A stretch of 64,000 bases of DNA. Origin: Stropharia rugosoannulata (lineage: Eukaryota; Basidiomycota; Agaricomycetes; Agaricales; Strophariaceae). Under the pieces are notes generated by a model. It searched no databases and was not told where the DNA came from. It was given only the letters and a program-made list of their open reading frames with translations. The DNA is taken from NCBI GenBank assembly GCA_028532985.1, contig JANCIK010000009.1, forward strand, positions 744,001-808,000, read 5' to 3'. Shown piece by piece: positions 46,410 to 56,958 of this stretch. The position numbers were made by a program, and so were the translations under genes. Every line of letters starts with the position of its first letter. Position 1 is the stretch's first letter.

Positions 46410-47912
46410 TTAGAACACCCTCCCGATACCCCCACACACTTCGCACGTCATGCGATCCAGTAACAGGAAGCTCACGTTCCCCGTCCCTTCGCACCGCCAA
46501 CACAGCCTGCCGCCAATGCGTGGGTCGCCAGCGGTGTACACCACCGACCCCGGCGGGGGGCGCCCCAAATGCACTGCGCGACCGCCCATGTTCGGCGGCG
46601 GGCTGCGGAAGCCCCCGCGGTAATCGGGCGTGTATCCGCCGTATGCGTAGTGCGGTTCGGGCGGGGAGCGGGAGAATGCAGGCGGGATGGGCGGTGGGAC
46701 TGCCGGGGGTGTACGCAGCGGCCTTTGGAACTTCGGGTCAGGCGCCGTGCGATTAGCAACGGTCGAGGAAGAGGCGGGGGATGAGGAGGGAGACGAGAAC
46801 GAGTACGCGAGCGGGCCAGAAAAAGGTTTCGCGTATTTTTTCCAGCAGCGCTTGCAGGGGCGCAGAGGGTCCGACTTCTTGTATCCGATATTGTGGCCTG
46901 TGAATCAAGGAAAGCAGTCAGCATTTGTGTAAAAAGTCAATAAATGTTTGAGCGGGGAATCACATGGAAGTTAGTATGAATTGGAGGACTTACACTTATC
47001 ACATTCATACCCCGTTGGGTATACTAGGATCTTTCCATCCTTCAATAACGGGTGGCCCACAGCTGGTCGCGTGGTGGGGGAGCCGTCATCCGGTACATCT
47101 GGAGGGGCTGTGCCATGAGAAGGACGCCCGGGACGGTCGGGTAAGGGTGGGCGCTGTTCTGCGTATTGACTCTGAGATGGCTGCGCAGTGGGAGGCGGTC
47201 CAGGAGGAGGCGCATACCGCGCATCACTTCCCAGTGCGTTTTCATCCACATCCCCGCCGGCGGCGTAGAAGTCTCGTGCAAAATCAGATGAGGTCGGACG
47301 GGGAGGCAGAGGAGGAGTGACTGCGGATCTTGATATAGACGCTGGGTGACGGGGAGGCGGGGCACCATAGACATCTTGTGATTGTTGAGAAGATCCTGTC
47401 TGTCCAGGATACGCACCCCATCCAGGCCGTTGCAGCCGAGCAGGTGGGGGCGACAGAGTAGCGCGATCGAGGTTGTCTACGATGTCGTTTATCGCTCCCG
47501 TAAGCTGCTGGAGCAATCCACCTCGTCTTCCGCGTGTACTGGTTCCATAAGAGGAATATGAACTGCTACTGGGTGTCTGTACGAGAGTAGGTTGCTGCCG
47601 TTGCGTCGGTTGTACTACAGGTGCAGGTTGAAAGGGACGTCGCGGCCCTTGTTCAAGAGTAGTTTCTCCTGTGATCTCAGATGGACGGACGGTGTACGGC
47701 GGAGGTTCCTCATCAGGCGGGAGGTCTAAGCCCAGCGTACGATCTGGGATAGAAGATGGCGGCGTGCTTGCACCATCTTGTAAAGCAGCTGGTGAATTTG
47801 CCGTTATACTTTGAGGTATCGGGCTCGGGGCGCGCGCAGAGCCAGTGACGTTGGGAGTGACAGGGTTGGAGCGGAAAGGATTGCGTGAAGGCTCAGCAGA
47901 AAGAGTAGCCAT
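46410..47912 (-). CDS. HUA1: HUA1 homologue, Pro-rich zinc-finger protein
   Basis: Two exons (46994-47912, 46410-46897) total 1407 nt, 468 residues. Start at MATLSAEPSRNPFRSNPV; an in-frame upstream ATG-less extension is not used. The N-terminal 280 residues are Pro/Ser/Gln-rich and disordered with PPxY-like text (EEPPPYTV). The C-terminal part has four CxxC pairs typical of Hua1: YPTGYECDKCHNIGYKKSDP, RPCKRCWKKYAKPFSGP, then DPRIGGRLCWRCEGTGNVSF and CEVCGGIGRVF. Yeast Hua1 is a cytosolic protein with a DnaJ-like zinc finger, linked to actin patches and ubiquitin ligase Rsp5 partners; the PPPY motif fits that. The 3' half is duplicated as a pseudogene at 43.5 kb. Confidence 0.92.
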
Positions 47913-49181
47913 TGTTGTATAGGAAGTACGGGATTCAAGGCAGCTGTTAGGCCATTTATGTGAGTCGGTGTACAAGATTAAGCTAATGCTAAGCAGCACT
48001 GCCTACATACACCGACGCCGCGGTTAGCCCGGAGCAAATCATGCAGGCCGGGGCCGGGGCCTGGCGAGAATGTAAAACAAATTATGTCATTGTTACCGCC
48101 TAAACTTATCACGTGTGTTCTGGAAGTCGAACTTACGACTTGAAACCGCAGACAAATCCCTTGTCTTATTCTTTTACATGCAATCCATCATCTTAACCTC
48201 AAGAAACTGGTACGGAGGAATCATAATCCACGGAGAATGAGAAAGGAACGTGACTTGCGTACCTTTTGGGCGACATCGCAGGTCAAGCAAGGCCTTGACT
48301 CTTGTCTTGTTCCAGCACTTCCAAAGTCTTCCAAACTCTAGCAAGAGCGTTTTAATGAACTCCGTCACTTCCAATTCAAGTCTTGAGCTCCTCATTCCAT
48401 GTCGGTCGTCTCTTGAAGAGAATCGTGTCTATATATGCGCATATACTTGGTATATACGCGGTGTTTGGACCAGAACTGGAATGTCCTTGAATCTCTTGTC
48501 CAGATATTCTTCTCTTATCTTGTCAATAATATTCCTATCAGAGAGCTTCAGGTGAGGACAGTACAAATCGGCGGCAAAGCAAGACCTGCCCTGCTATCGA
48601 CTAGGAGTCTCCGGCGTGATCTTCAAGAACCACGATGATCAAGTGCTAGGAAGAGTGCCGCGCAAGAAAGATCTTCTCCGTAGTTTGGATTCTGAGCTTG
48701 GTGAGTAAATCTCTTAGCCCAAGTGTAGTATTCATATCTCGTCGTTTAGTAGCGATGTCGGCGTACAAAGCAAAGGTTCGGTTAACTTCGGAAATCTTGA
48801 CACGCGTTCAATTACGACGCGTTCAGTCACGTGTATCTCTCTCTCCCTTTGACATCGTCGTATCTACGCGAGGAACAGAATACAAAGGGGTTTTGGGCTA
48901 ATTCCAGAGCTTGCTTTTACCTCCTCATCTTCATATATATCCCAAGTTTTTCAGGATTTTTGTTCATCGTCTCTGCGAAGGTTCTTACTCAGCTTGTTTG
49001 GGTTGTCATCGGGAACCCAGTCATCGAAGCTTAAAGCTTACAGTCACATTTTACAGCTTTCTATTTAGTTATATACTCGCAAACCTCACTAGTATACAGC
49101 TCAATACCTATAGGTAAGCTATCGTGATCCGTTGTACCTATCACCGCCCCAGACTAATGACTAGTTTTGGTCAAATAGATT
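47913..49181. other. Intergenic with a possible small two-exon frame
   Basis: At about 48565-48701 (+) an open stretch (RLGVSGVIFKNHDDQVLGRV) can be joined over a GTGAGT...TTTAG intron to 48751-48901 (SAYKAKVRLTSEILTRVQLR). It could be a short gene, a relic or leader exons of the F-box gene. No family recognised and no start found. Confidence 0.3.
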
Positions 49182-50756
49182 ATGGACACCTTGCCTAAGT
49201 TTGTCAACCATTTAACCACAGGGGTTCGTTTCTCCACCACGAAACATGAAAGGGCTGTAATGAAAAATCTCCTTCAAAGTCGTCTCAGAGACTATAATCA
49301 AGTATCCGCACAGATATCACAGTCCCCGGAGTCATCTATGCAGCTGAAACGCGCATATATGGCGCTGAAGACTGAAATTTCAAGGCTGAACTCAGCGCTG
49401 GCACCGATTCGCATCCTCGACAATGATGCGTTAAAAGCGCTATTCATCCAATTCTGCACGCCCCATCCATACACCTCGACAGTTTACCGCGCAGGCCCGG
49501 AAATGCGCCCTTCGTCTGGGCCGATGCTCCTCACCCGCATCAGCAGCTACCTGCGTCAATTTGCGCTCATGACTCCAGTAATATGGAGCTCTCTGCACAT
49601 AGATCAACGAGTAACAGAGCAGGGCCTCGAGAACTGGATTGCGCGCGCTGATAATGAACCCCTCCGCATCTCCATATGCGGCCAGATAGACGCCGCCGTG
49701 GTGACGCGCCTCATAACATACAGCAAGCGCTGGTACCACCTTACATTGGACGCGTGCTATTTCCCGCAGATATTACGACTCGCAGGGGAAGATGTCCCGA
49801 TTTTAACTTCGATTGACTTTGGCAAAACACATTATGTTATTCACGGCAAAGTGGGCACCAAGGCCAGGAAGAGCAAGATGCTCCTGGAGGCGCCGAACCT
49901 GGATCGCATCAAAATCTTGCCCAAGTGCGAATGGCAAGCGGGGTCGGTGTCCTTATTAGACTGGTCCGATCTCACTTGTATCACGATGCACACACCCTCG
50001 ACGCAGACGTGGGGAAAGGCCGCACAAGACGTGTGCAAGGTCCTCCGCGCCACGCGCCATCTCATATCATTCGACCTCAAATTAGTCGACAAGGCGCACT
50101 ACGAAAAGGACATAGTACCCAGCCCGAACGAGCACCCCGTCCTTCTTTCGGAGCTGAAGAACCTGAGGCTTGAAGTGGTCACGGAGACCAATATCGCAGA
50201 GTGCATCCACGCACCCGTCCTGGAGCGGCTTATTTATGGTTTGCATGCGTTAACGCGGCCCCGCCAGCCTTTGGTTAAGCTCCTCATTCGTTCGCCCAAC
50301 ATTCGCCACTTGCGTCTGGAGCAGACTCCGTTCGCAGAGGTGCTAGAGTACCTGCCGCACTGTCCCCAGCTGGAAGTGCTCGACCTCTGGTCTGCGCGTC
50401 CCGCCCCGGTCAATGAAGGCAAGAGACAGTACCCTGGAGATATGTATCTGCTTCCTTTCACGGGGCAAAACGGATTGTGTCCCAACTTGATGTTCTTCCG
50501 AAGCTCTAGCCACTGGCCGCTAGCAATCTCCCGCGGCGCGTTGTATGATTTCGTCATGCACAAGTCTCGTCTCGAGGACGATGCATGCAGCTGGAAGGCC
50601 ATCGTTCTCCACGTAAGCTACGTGGCTGACGTGGATAAGGATTTAATTGCTGAGCTTCGAGTGCGCGCTGGCAGCGGGGTGAGGCTTGTTGTCAACATGT
50701 GGCAACAGGTCGACGACGAGGTTGAGAACTGGTGGCCCACCATCTCCTTCGAATGA
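49182..50756 (+). CDS. F-box-type protein, basidiomycete expanded family
   Basis: Single exon, 524 residues. Residues 1-70 are helical (coiled-coil-like). They lead into the degenerate F-box-like text LNSALAPIRILDNDALKALF, then IQFCTPHP and a conserved TPVIWSSLHID, which is the usual signature of the large agaricomycete F-box/leucine-rich group. The rest has weak leucine-rich periodicity (LLIRSPNIRHLRLEQTPFAE, HCPQLEVLDLWSARP). Such proteins are likely substrate adaptors of SCF ubiquitin ligases; the core Pro is replaced, so F-box function is inferred. No Skp1 partner or substrate can be deduced. Confidence 0.8.
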   Translation: MDTLPKFVNHLTTGVRFSTTKHERAVMKNLLQSRLRDYNQVSAQISQSPESSMQLKRAYMALKTEISRLNSALAPIRILDNDALKALFIQFCTPHPYTSTVYRAGPEMRPSSGPMLLTRISSYLRQFALMTPVIWSSLHIDQRVTEQGLENWIARADNEPLRISICGQIDAAVVTRLITYSKRWYHLTLDACYFPQILRLAGEDVPILTSIDFGKTHYVIHGKVGTKARKSKMLLEAPNLDRIKILPKCEWQAGSVSLLDWSDLTCITMHTPSTQTWGKAAQDVCKVLRATRHLISFDLKLVDKAHYEKDIVPSPNEHPVLLSELKNLRLEVVTETNIAECIHAPVLERLIYGLHALTRPRQPLVKLLIRSPNIRHLRLEQTPFAEVLEYLPHCPQLEVLDLWSARPAPVNEGKRQYPGDMYLLPFTGQNGLCPNLMFFRSSSHWPLAISRGALYDFVMHKSRLEDDACSWKAIVLHVSYVADVDKDLIAELRVRAGSGVRLVVNMWQQVDDEVENWWPTISFE

Positions 50757-52150
50757 GGCCAATGCCAACAAATGATCATCTACGAAGATCAATAAATCAG
50801 CAATAACTTCCCATTCTTTTCCTGTCATCCATATCATACTCCAGGCTGAGTATACAAACGCACCCATCATGATTGTAATACAACTCCGTCGCTTCTCTTC
50901 TAATACGAATTTCTACAAGCAGTCTTGTACTCCATATCGGCTATATCTGGGTCTGGGAAGTGAACGTCTGGTACCAGGCTCTTGATGGACAGGGTACGCG
51001 TTGGCGACAGCGTCGACGTGCGGAGCGCTCATTAACGCCAGCGCAGCTTCTAAGTAGCACCGGAACCGCCTGGAAATTCATCAGAACGCGGACTTTTTGG
51101 TTAAAACTTACCACAGCCCTCGCACACTACTTAGTCTTAACAGTCACTCCCTTTATCGTGCTATAAATACGCTTTCAGAATTCAAAGACCGCGATTGCGA
51201 TTTTCTTCTATCAGGGGGTAGAATGGAGCAAATTTAATTGAGTGATGATGCATTGACAAGCGCCGCTCTCCTTCATGATGACCTGGCTGGTTTGGATTTG
51301 CCTTCAGCAGGAGTATCTGTGTACTTCAGGTCTCTGCATTCCGAGCGAGGATAGCCCTGGCTTCGTAGAAATGAACTGCGATTTGACCGCGATCATGAAC
51401 AGCACGACGCGTGTTTTCCCTTCCCACGCTTAGACATCTTCCCACGCTTCGTTTTTCAGCCCAACTTGTGCGTGGCAACGAGGCTCGGTGCCTCGCGGTC
51501 AAGCTTAAGCCGTTTACCCAGAGAGAGCGCCATAAAAGTGGGCATCTTAGAGGCAAATACAGTGCAAAAAGTCGGGTATGACGCCTTGGGACCCTTAAAA
51601 GCCGGCTTCAAAAGAGTACTGGTCGAATCTCGCTGATGTCTGCTCATTACTAGCTAAGCACATATTCATCACCCATGATGGCTCCTCTTACAATAAAAAA
51701 TACAGCAGCGAGTATGGGCACTTGGAAGCATGTATTTAGAAGGATATCATAGCTTTTTCACAAAATACAGACAGTAAAAAAAAAATTGCAGAGCTCCACG
51801 AATCTTACCGCCCAAAATAGGAAAGCGCTGTCGTCAAGCGTTGCTGTTGCCTACAGCGAAAAGAACCGGACTTTCAGCGCCCTCGTTCAGCCGAATCGGA
51901 GAGCGAAAAAAAATGCTTCTAGACGTATCATTTGATGGAATAAGAATAGTCGCCGCCCGAGTCAGACTTTTTCACCTTCCTCTAATGGGCATTGTGGGTT
52001 GCACAATGCCTCCGGGCTCGTGTATGTTTAATCCGATTATGACAAATATTTTGACACCGCCCCCTCGATAGAAAAGCGCGTCTTCGCAGGTTTTTCTCCC
52101 TGCTTTTTTACCCCCATCATCTCAGAAGGACGCTACCCCGTCCTACCAAC
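50757..52150. other. Intergenic
   Basis: 1.4 kb, no gene supported. An A-run sits at about 51777-51785; several GC-rich fragments near 51400-51640 do not keep a long frame. Confidence 0.5.
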
Positions 52151-54116
52151 ATGTTCTCCTCAATCATGAGGAGCCTACCCGGCGCGCTTGAGCTCGCCGG
52201 CGTTCTCTCTCCCGCTTGTTATCACATTTTCGGCTTCATTTCTACATCGTTAATCGTCGCGTCAACACTTTCGCCTGCCGCCATCTACCCCGCTACCATT
52301 GTATCACCGGTCTTCGACAGCAACACATTCGGACTCTCATACAAACCCACTCAAACATGGTCCATCTCCACCCCGACTGCTTGGACTCCACTCAAACGCT
52401 CTGCTGCCTCTGCTGCCAGCTTCATCGTTCTATGCATTTTGGCGATCGCCACCGGCGTGTTTATGGTTTTAGGTCGAGGCGCTCTAAACAAACCGAGACG
52501 CTGCGTCTACGTCAGGCAGGCCAGCTCCGAAGGCCACTCGTCTGCCAGCGAACATGGAAACAACGGCGACTCGAGTACGCCGCTATGCAACATTTTTCTG
52601 ACTAGATGCTTACCCCCTTGCTTTAGATGATCAGCCTTCCGGTTCAGGAAGTGGATCTGGAGGCGATCCCAGCTATCCGTTCCCTGCAACAAGTAACAGT
52701 ACGTCCAACCTTGATTTTCTCACAGTCGCTTTCTCATTTTTATTGGGCGTAGACTCTCAACGCCCGGCACGCCGACAAGTAGGCTCTGCAGGAGGACCGC
52801 CGCCGCCGCCCCCTCCGCCCCCTCCTGGGTCTGGCTTGGAGCAGGATCGACATGACAGAAAACCACTCGAAGAAGACTACCATGCCCTTCTCATCTTGGC
52901 GCTCATGGGGTTTGTCTTCGGGCAAATCATAAAGCTATCACTGAAGCTCCGCTCTTTGTCCAATAAACCAAGGATATCCTCAACGCACGTCTCCAATCAT
53001 ATTTTAGAAGACGAATCACATACATTGATTGCCTACCCCACGCCCAGCACAGAGCACTACAACGTTTGCGATGATGAAGACCGTGCAATGATGCGCGCAT
53101 TGAACGGTTTCCCTGTGGCCAGGCCGCAGTGCGCCGTTGCCCCACGAGCGATGCTGAAGGCTACTGGAGCGGGACGCAGATTATTTTACTCAAACGATTC
53201 TATCTGCCTGCCGGCCTACAAACCACTCGACACCTGCGCATCAAGTCTAGATAATGCCGCGTACGAGCTTCATGAAAGCATGCGCGACGAGGTCCGAGAA
53301 ATCGCCTTATATATTGCATCTATTGCGACGACATCTGTGTTCACATACCTTTACTATGCTCTAGCTAAAAGATCAGGCTGGAAGCCGGATAATGTTTGGC
53401 TATGGATGCGAGTAATACGTTCACCTGATGCATTTGGAGAGACAATGGGTCTTATCGTCGTCAGTGTTTCTTTTACATAAATTGTGCGACCATTTCTGAT
53501 AATATCTTCCATAGCGTCTTATGTTATCCGAGACCGGAGGTCAGCCATCTGCTCAAGATCACTCAACCGACACGACCTCTGGCGACTATAGCGCAGAGGA
53601 GGCCGAAAATGCCCAACAGGATCACTCGGAGCCCGACACGACCTCTAGCGACTATAACGTAGAGGAGGCCGAAAGTGCGCAACAAGATCACTCGGAGCAG
53701 CAAATGTCCGAAGATGATGATCTAGATATGTATGTTCTACTGGAGGAAGGCGACGATCTTCCGCACAAAGCTATAGAATTGGCTGTTACTACTAGGGCGG
53801 CAACGCCGCAACAAGCCGCTTGTATGCGAACAACCCCAGAGATGAGCCCTAGCGGCTCTCTTCTGTCGCGTATATGGGCTGCTGCTGAGCCGGAGAAGGT
53901 TCAGAGTGGAGAGAGAAATCGGAAGGCGAGTCCCGCTGTTAAATGTTTAACTTAATATTATATCTGACTGACGCTTCCATACAGGAGCGCGTTGCAAGGC
54001 CAGAGGATGTGCCATACAAGAGAACTCGGCGAGGAGGAAGAAGAATGAGACGCAAGAAAATTGATGAACAGGAAACGACGGAAGAGCAAGCAACAGGGCA
54101 GGAAACGGCGGCGTAG
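52151..54116 (+). CDS. Orphan multi-segment membrane protein with polyproline and acidic repeats
   Basis: Five exons (52151-52574, 52627-52698, 52753-53459, 53515-53925, 53985-54116) total 1746 nt, 581 residues. I recognise no family. In order: a hydrophobic N terminus (residues 1-60), a helix AASFIVLCILAIATGVFMVL, a Gly/Ser linker, a run of 10 Pro, a helix ALLILALMGFVFGQIIKLSL, a 150-residue middle domain, a helix near EIALYIASIATTSVFTYLYY, two acidic repeats of about 24 residues (DTTSGDYSAEEAENAQQDHS and a second similar one), and a basic C terminus (KRTRRGGRRMRRKK). The last intron needs a GC donor (GCGAGT); if it is retained the protein ends at 53955, losing the basic tail. Function unknown. 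Confidence 0.65.
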
Positions 54117-54572
54117 AAATCAACAGAGCCGATTTTACGCGTAGAGGCAGAGCAGGGATGCATGGAGGCGCCTTTAATCAACTCGGCAGCAGTGAGCACC
54201 AATTTCAACGTGGACAGGCTCAAGGACTAGGTGAAATAGGCATGTCATGGCAAGGGTCCAGCAGAGCTCGTGCTCTGCGAGGCCGCATGAGACCGGCGGA
54301 TATCTATCTAGAGGATGTTGGCTGCTGACGAGCTGGCCGGCATTCCCTCTCTTTTGGCGTGGTACATCGTCTGACGAGATTATGTCCACGCCGCATCGTG
54401 CTTCCTTCATCGAAGGCTGGGTCTCTGACGAGCGTCTCAGTCTCTGATTTTGGAAGTACGATGTTCGACTGCATGGTGGAAGTGAGAGACGTCTCCTTTC
54501 ATTTGTGCATCGGAAGAGAGGTCTAGAAGCTCTATTCGCCGCGTCTCAGCGTCTCCAGTTCCCAGCCATGCC
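54117..54572. other. Intergenic
   Basis: No gene recognised. Confidence 0.45.
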
Positions 54573-54968
54573 ATGACCTACCTCATCTACCTTCGACATG
54601 CTGCCCTACTCACCTTGGCAGCCCTGTTCATCCTACTCTTCATCCAGCCAACCATGCTTGCCTCCACTGCCGAAAACTTCTCTGTCGTTTGCCTCCGAAT
54701 CTCGGGACCTCGCCGGTTCCGTTGTGCGTCTCCGTCGTTTTATCCATCAGTTCATTTTCTCTCTCCTATAATCCCCATCGACATGGAATCCCTGCCGCTC
54801 CGCGCTACACTAATCTCAAAGATATGTGCTCTGTTCTCCAATCTCGCCGCTGTTATCTCACCACGCTCTAAGTGCCTCGGAACCTTCAAGTCCTTGCGTT
54901 GCATAATTACCCTCAACTCTCCACAGTCGCGCCGCCGCCAAATCTGCTTTTTCAAGTTTTCAGTCTGA
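54573..54968 (+). CDS. Possible small secreted or membrane-anchored protein
   Basis: An open frame of 131 codons with a strong N-terminal hydrophobic segment (YLRHAALLTLAALFILLFIQ) that could be a signal peptide or anchor. Beyond residue 50 the sequence is low-complexity and basic and may be read through an intron. No family, no paralogue in the window. Weak call; it could be a chance frame. Confidence 0.25.
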   Translation: MTYLIYLRHAALLTLAALFILLFIQPTMLASTAENFSVVCLRISGPRRFRCASPSFYPSVHFLSPIIPIDMESLPLRATLISKICALFSNLAAVISPRSKCLGTFKSLRCIITLNSPQSRRRQICFFKFSV

Positions 54969-55310
54969 TTATACCTGTTCATTTCTTTTTTTTCTGTACT
55001 ATATTTCTCGTCACAATGCTTTCAATCTCGTCCAGTTCTTTGCCTTCTCGCCAGTAGTGCTCTTTCTATTTCCCAGTCTGATTATAAACGTTTTTTCTTT
55101 ATTCTTCTGTACTACTAGATGTCTCTTCCCAATGCTTTGTCGTCCATTTCTCTGACTGCTCTCGTATGCTCTTTCTATTTCTCGGTCTGACTATACGTGT
55201 TCTCTTCTTCATTCTTCTGTACTAAAAATATTTCGTCCCAATGTTTTCTCGTCCAGTTCTTTGATTGCTCTCGTAAATGATACGTCTACTGCTTTCTATT
55301 CTCTTTCTTG
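54961..55310. repeat. Three tandem pyrimidine-rich repeats of about 110-115 bp
   Basis: Units start near 54961, 55077 and 55188. Each has CAGTCTGATTATA-like text, then TTCTTCTGTACTA, then CCCAATG(C/T)TTT, TCGTCCA(G/T)TTCT, and GCTCTTTCTATTTC or a close variant. The plus strand is C/T-rich throughout. Not coding. Confidence 0.8.
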
Positions 55311-55580
55311 TCTGTAAACTACCTACCACTACGCGATGTCGTTTGGCGTTTTGTATTTCTCCGAAATGTGATCATCGACCATGTGGACCTAACATGCGCG
55401 ATCTCATTCCCGTAACATAAATACATAATTAAGCTCTCTAATAATCGTTACAGATGCTCTTTGCAAGCCTATAAAACATTGGAGCTACCTTACTATACTA
55501 CTACAAATGTCCAAAAAATGTCCAATATTATGTACAGAAGTACTGATTCGTACACTATATTTTTAGAACGTACAAATGAA

Positions 55581-56958
55581 CTATGCGTCTGAGCCTGTAG
55601 GCGTAGTGGAAAGCTCTTCCATCGGCAAGGTGGATTTACTTTGGCGCTCAGAACGGAGGTACTTTCCTGGGTGAACAATGTTCGTCGTATATAACGCCAG
55701 CACGACCATCGCTCCGTCAAATATGACTAAGTCATTGGAGGTTATTACTTCGTAAGTGGTAAAAAGAGAAGTATGACATACTGAAGTACGCCTGGGTGCG
55801 AAGCACCTTTCCTCGCCAGCCGCCTGCAAGCTCAATTGTACGATAAATAGCCCTATACCTCATAGTCAGAACGGTGACTCTAATACTGATATTCACCAAA
55901 ATTCTTACCGAATGAAAAGGAATAAGATGTTGAACGAAAGAGCGGCTGCCATCCGTTTGAGCTCGGGAGTGAATGGTCCTGCCCCGGACAGGATTTGACT
56001 TGAAGTAGCTGTGTCGATAGCCCTGTATGGCTTCAAGGCGTAGGCCGACCCTTTGCGATGATGTAGGAGGTACTCCACGGCAAGTCCGGAGAAGATAATG
56101 ATGATGACTGCAGATACGCTTCAGTAGGGCGTTCTTGAGAAAATTTAAATAGCATGAATACTTACTCAATTGGACGACAATTCCGATCAACATTATGTGC
56201 GCTCCCTGAAGAATGTAATCATTAATACCTCTTTTGCACAGTAAAAAAAGAAACTGAGCACACCTTATTGGCGCCAGTCAAGGTATCTGCAGTCCCTGCT
56301 ATTCCTCCACCCGCGCCTTGCAGAATCAGACAGACCAGGTCCTAATGAAGGGAAAATTGAGTCAGAGATATATCACAGAGGATAAATAAAGCTTCATACA
56401 CATGAGGTGAATATTATGGTGTCTACAGGAGATTAGTCAGAATAAGCACTCTTGACGGTAAGCGAGGGCAGACAAACATTGTCGAGGAGTTAGACGACTG
56501 TATGTCTCTCCCAGCTGGCGAATCATTCGCCCAAAAATTACAAAGTTTGCTGCTATCAAGGGTGTTGGGGCAACGATGGTGGAGACAATTCTTTATCGAA
56601 CAAACATATCTGTGAGTACGTGCTTAAATGTCAAGTAGGCGAGCGGACTCACTGTATATCAAACGGAGTCGAAAGAATCGGGTTGTACCCTGACCATGCG
56701 CGGCCAGTCCATCCCAGAATCTCAAGGAGCCCACATAGAACCGCTGTTCCAAACATAAACCATGTCCGGTACTTGGCAGCCTGGGTTATATGTGCAACTG
56801 CGTGACGGACTCGTCAGACTGAGATAATTCCCGAGAAATGGCAATTACGCACCTGTGGACAGACCAAACAGAGCCAAGAAGACGAAGGCCGCTGCTTTTG
56901 AAGGCACGTAACCGTATTGCGCGGTGGGGGACAGTGGTAGATTATCCGAAGACGGCAT
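55581..56958 (-). CDS. RTA1-like lipid-translocating exporter family protein, copy 3
   Basis: Third RTA1-family gene, 50 kb from the other two. It starts MPSSDNLPLSPTAQYGYVPS. Then AHITQAAKYRTWFMFGTAVL, ILGWTGRAWSGYNP, LIAANFVIFGRMIRQLGETY, LILQGAGGGIAGTADTLTGA, AHIMLIGIVVQL, IIIIFSGLAVEYLLHHRKGS, FTPELKRMAAALSFNILFLF, AIYRTIELAGGWRGKVLRTQ, and a last helix ending YTTNIVHPGKYL plus a tail of about 25 residues. About 305 residues; every junction I tested keeps frame. It shares the SPTxxYGYVPSK N terminus and GGWRGK with copy 2, so it comes from the copy-2 branch. Predicted export of lipids or amphipathic compounds. Confidence 0.88.

Noticed and set aside
47913..47999. N-terminal extension of HUA1
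   Set aside because: It starts at a non-ATG codon and lacks Hua1-like composition; MATLSAEP at 47912 is a better start.
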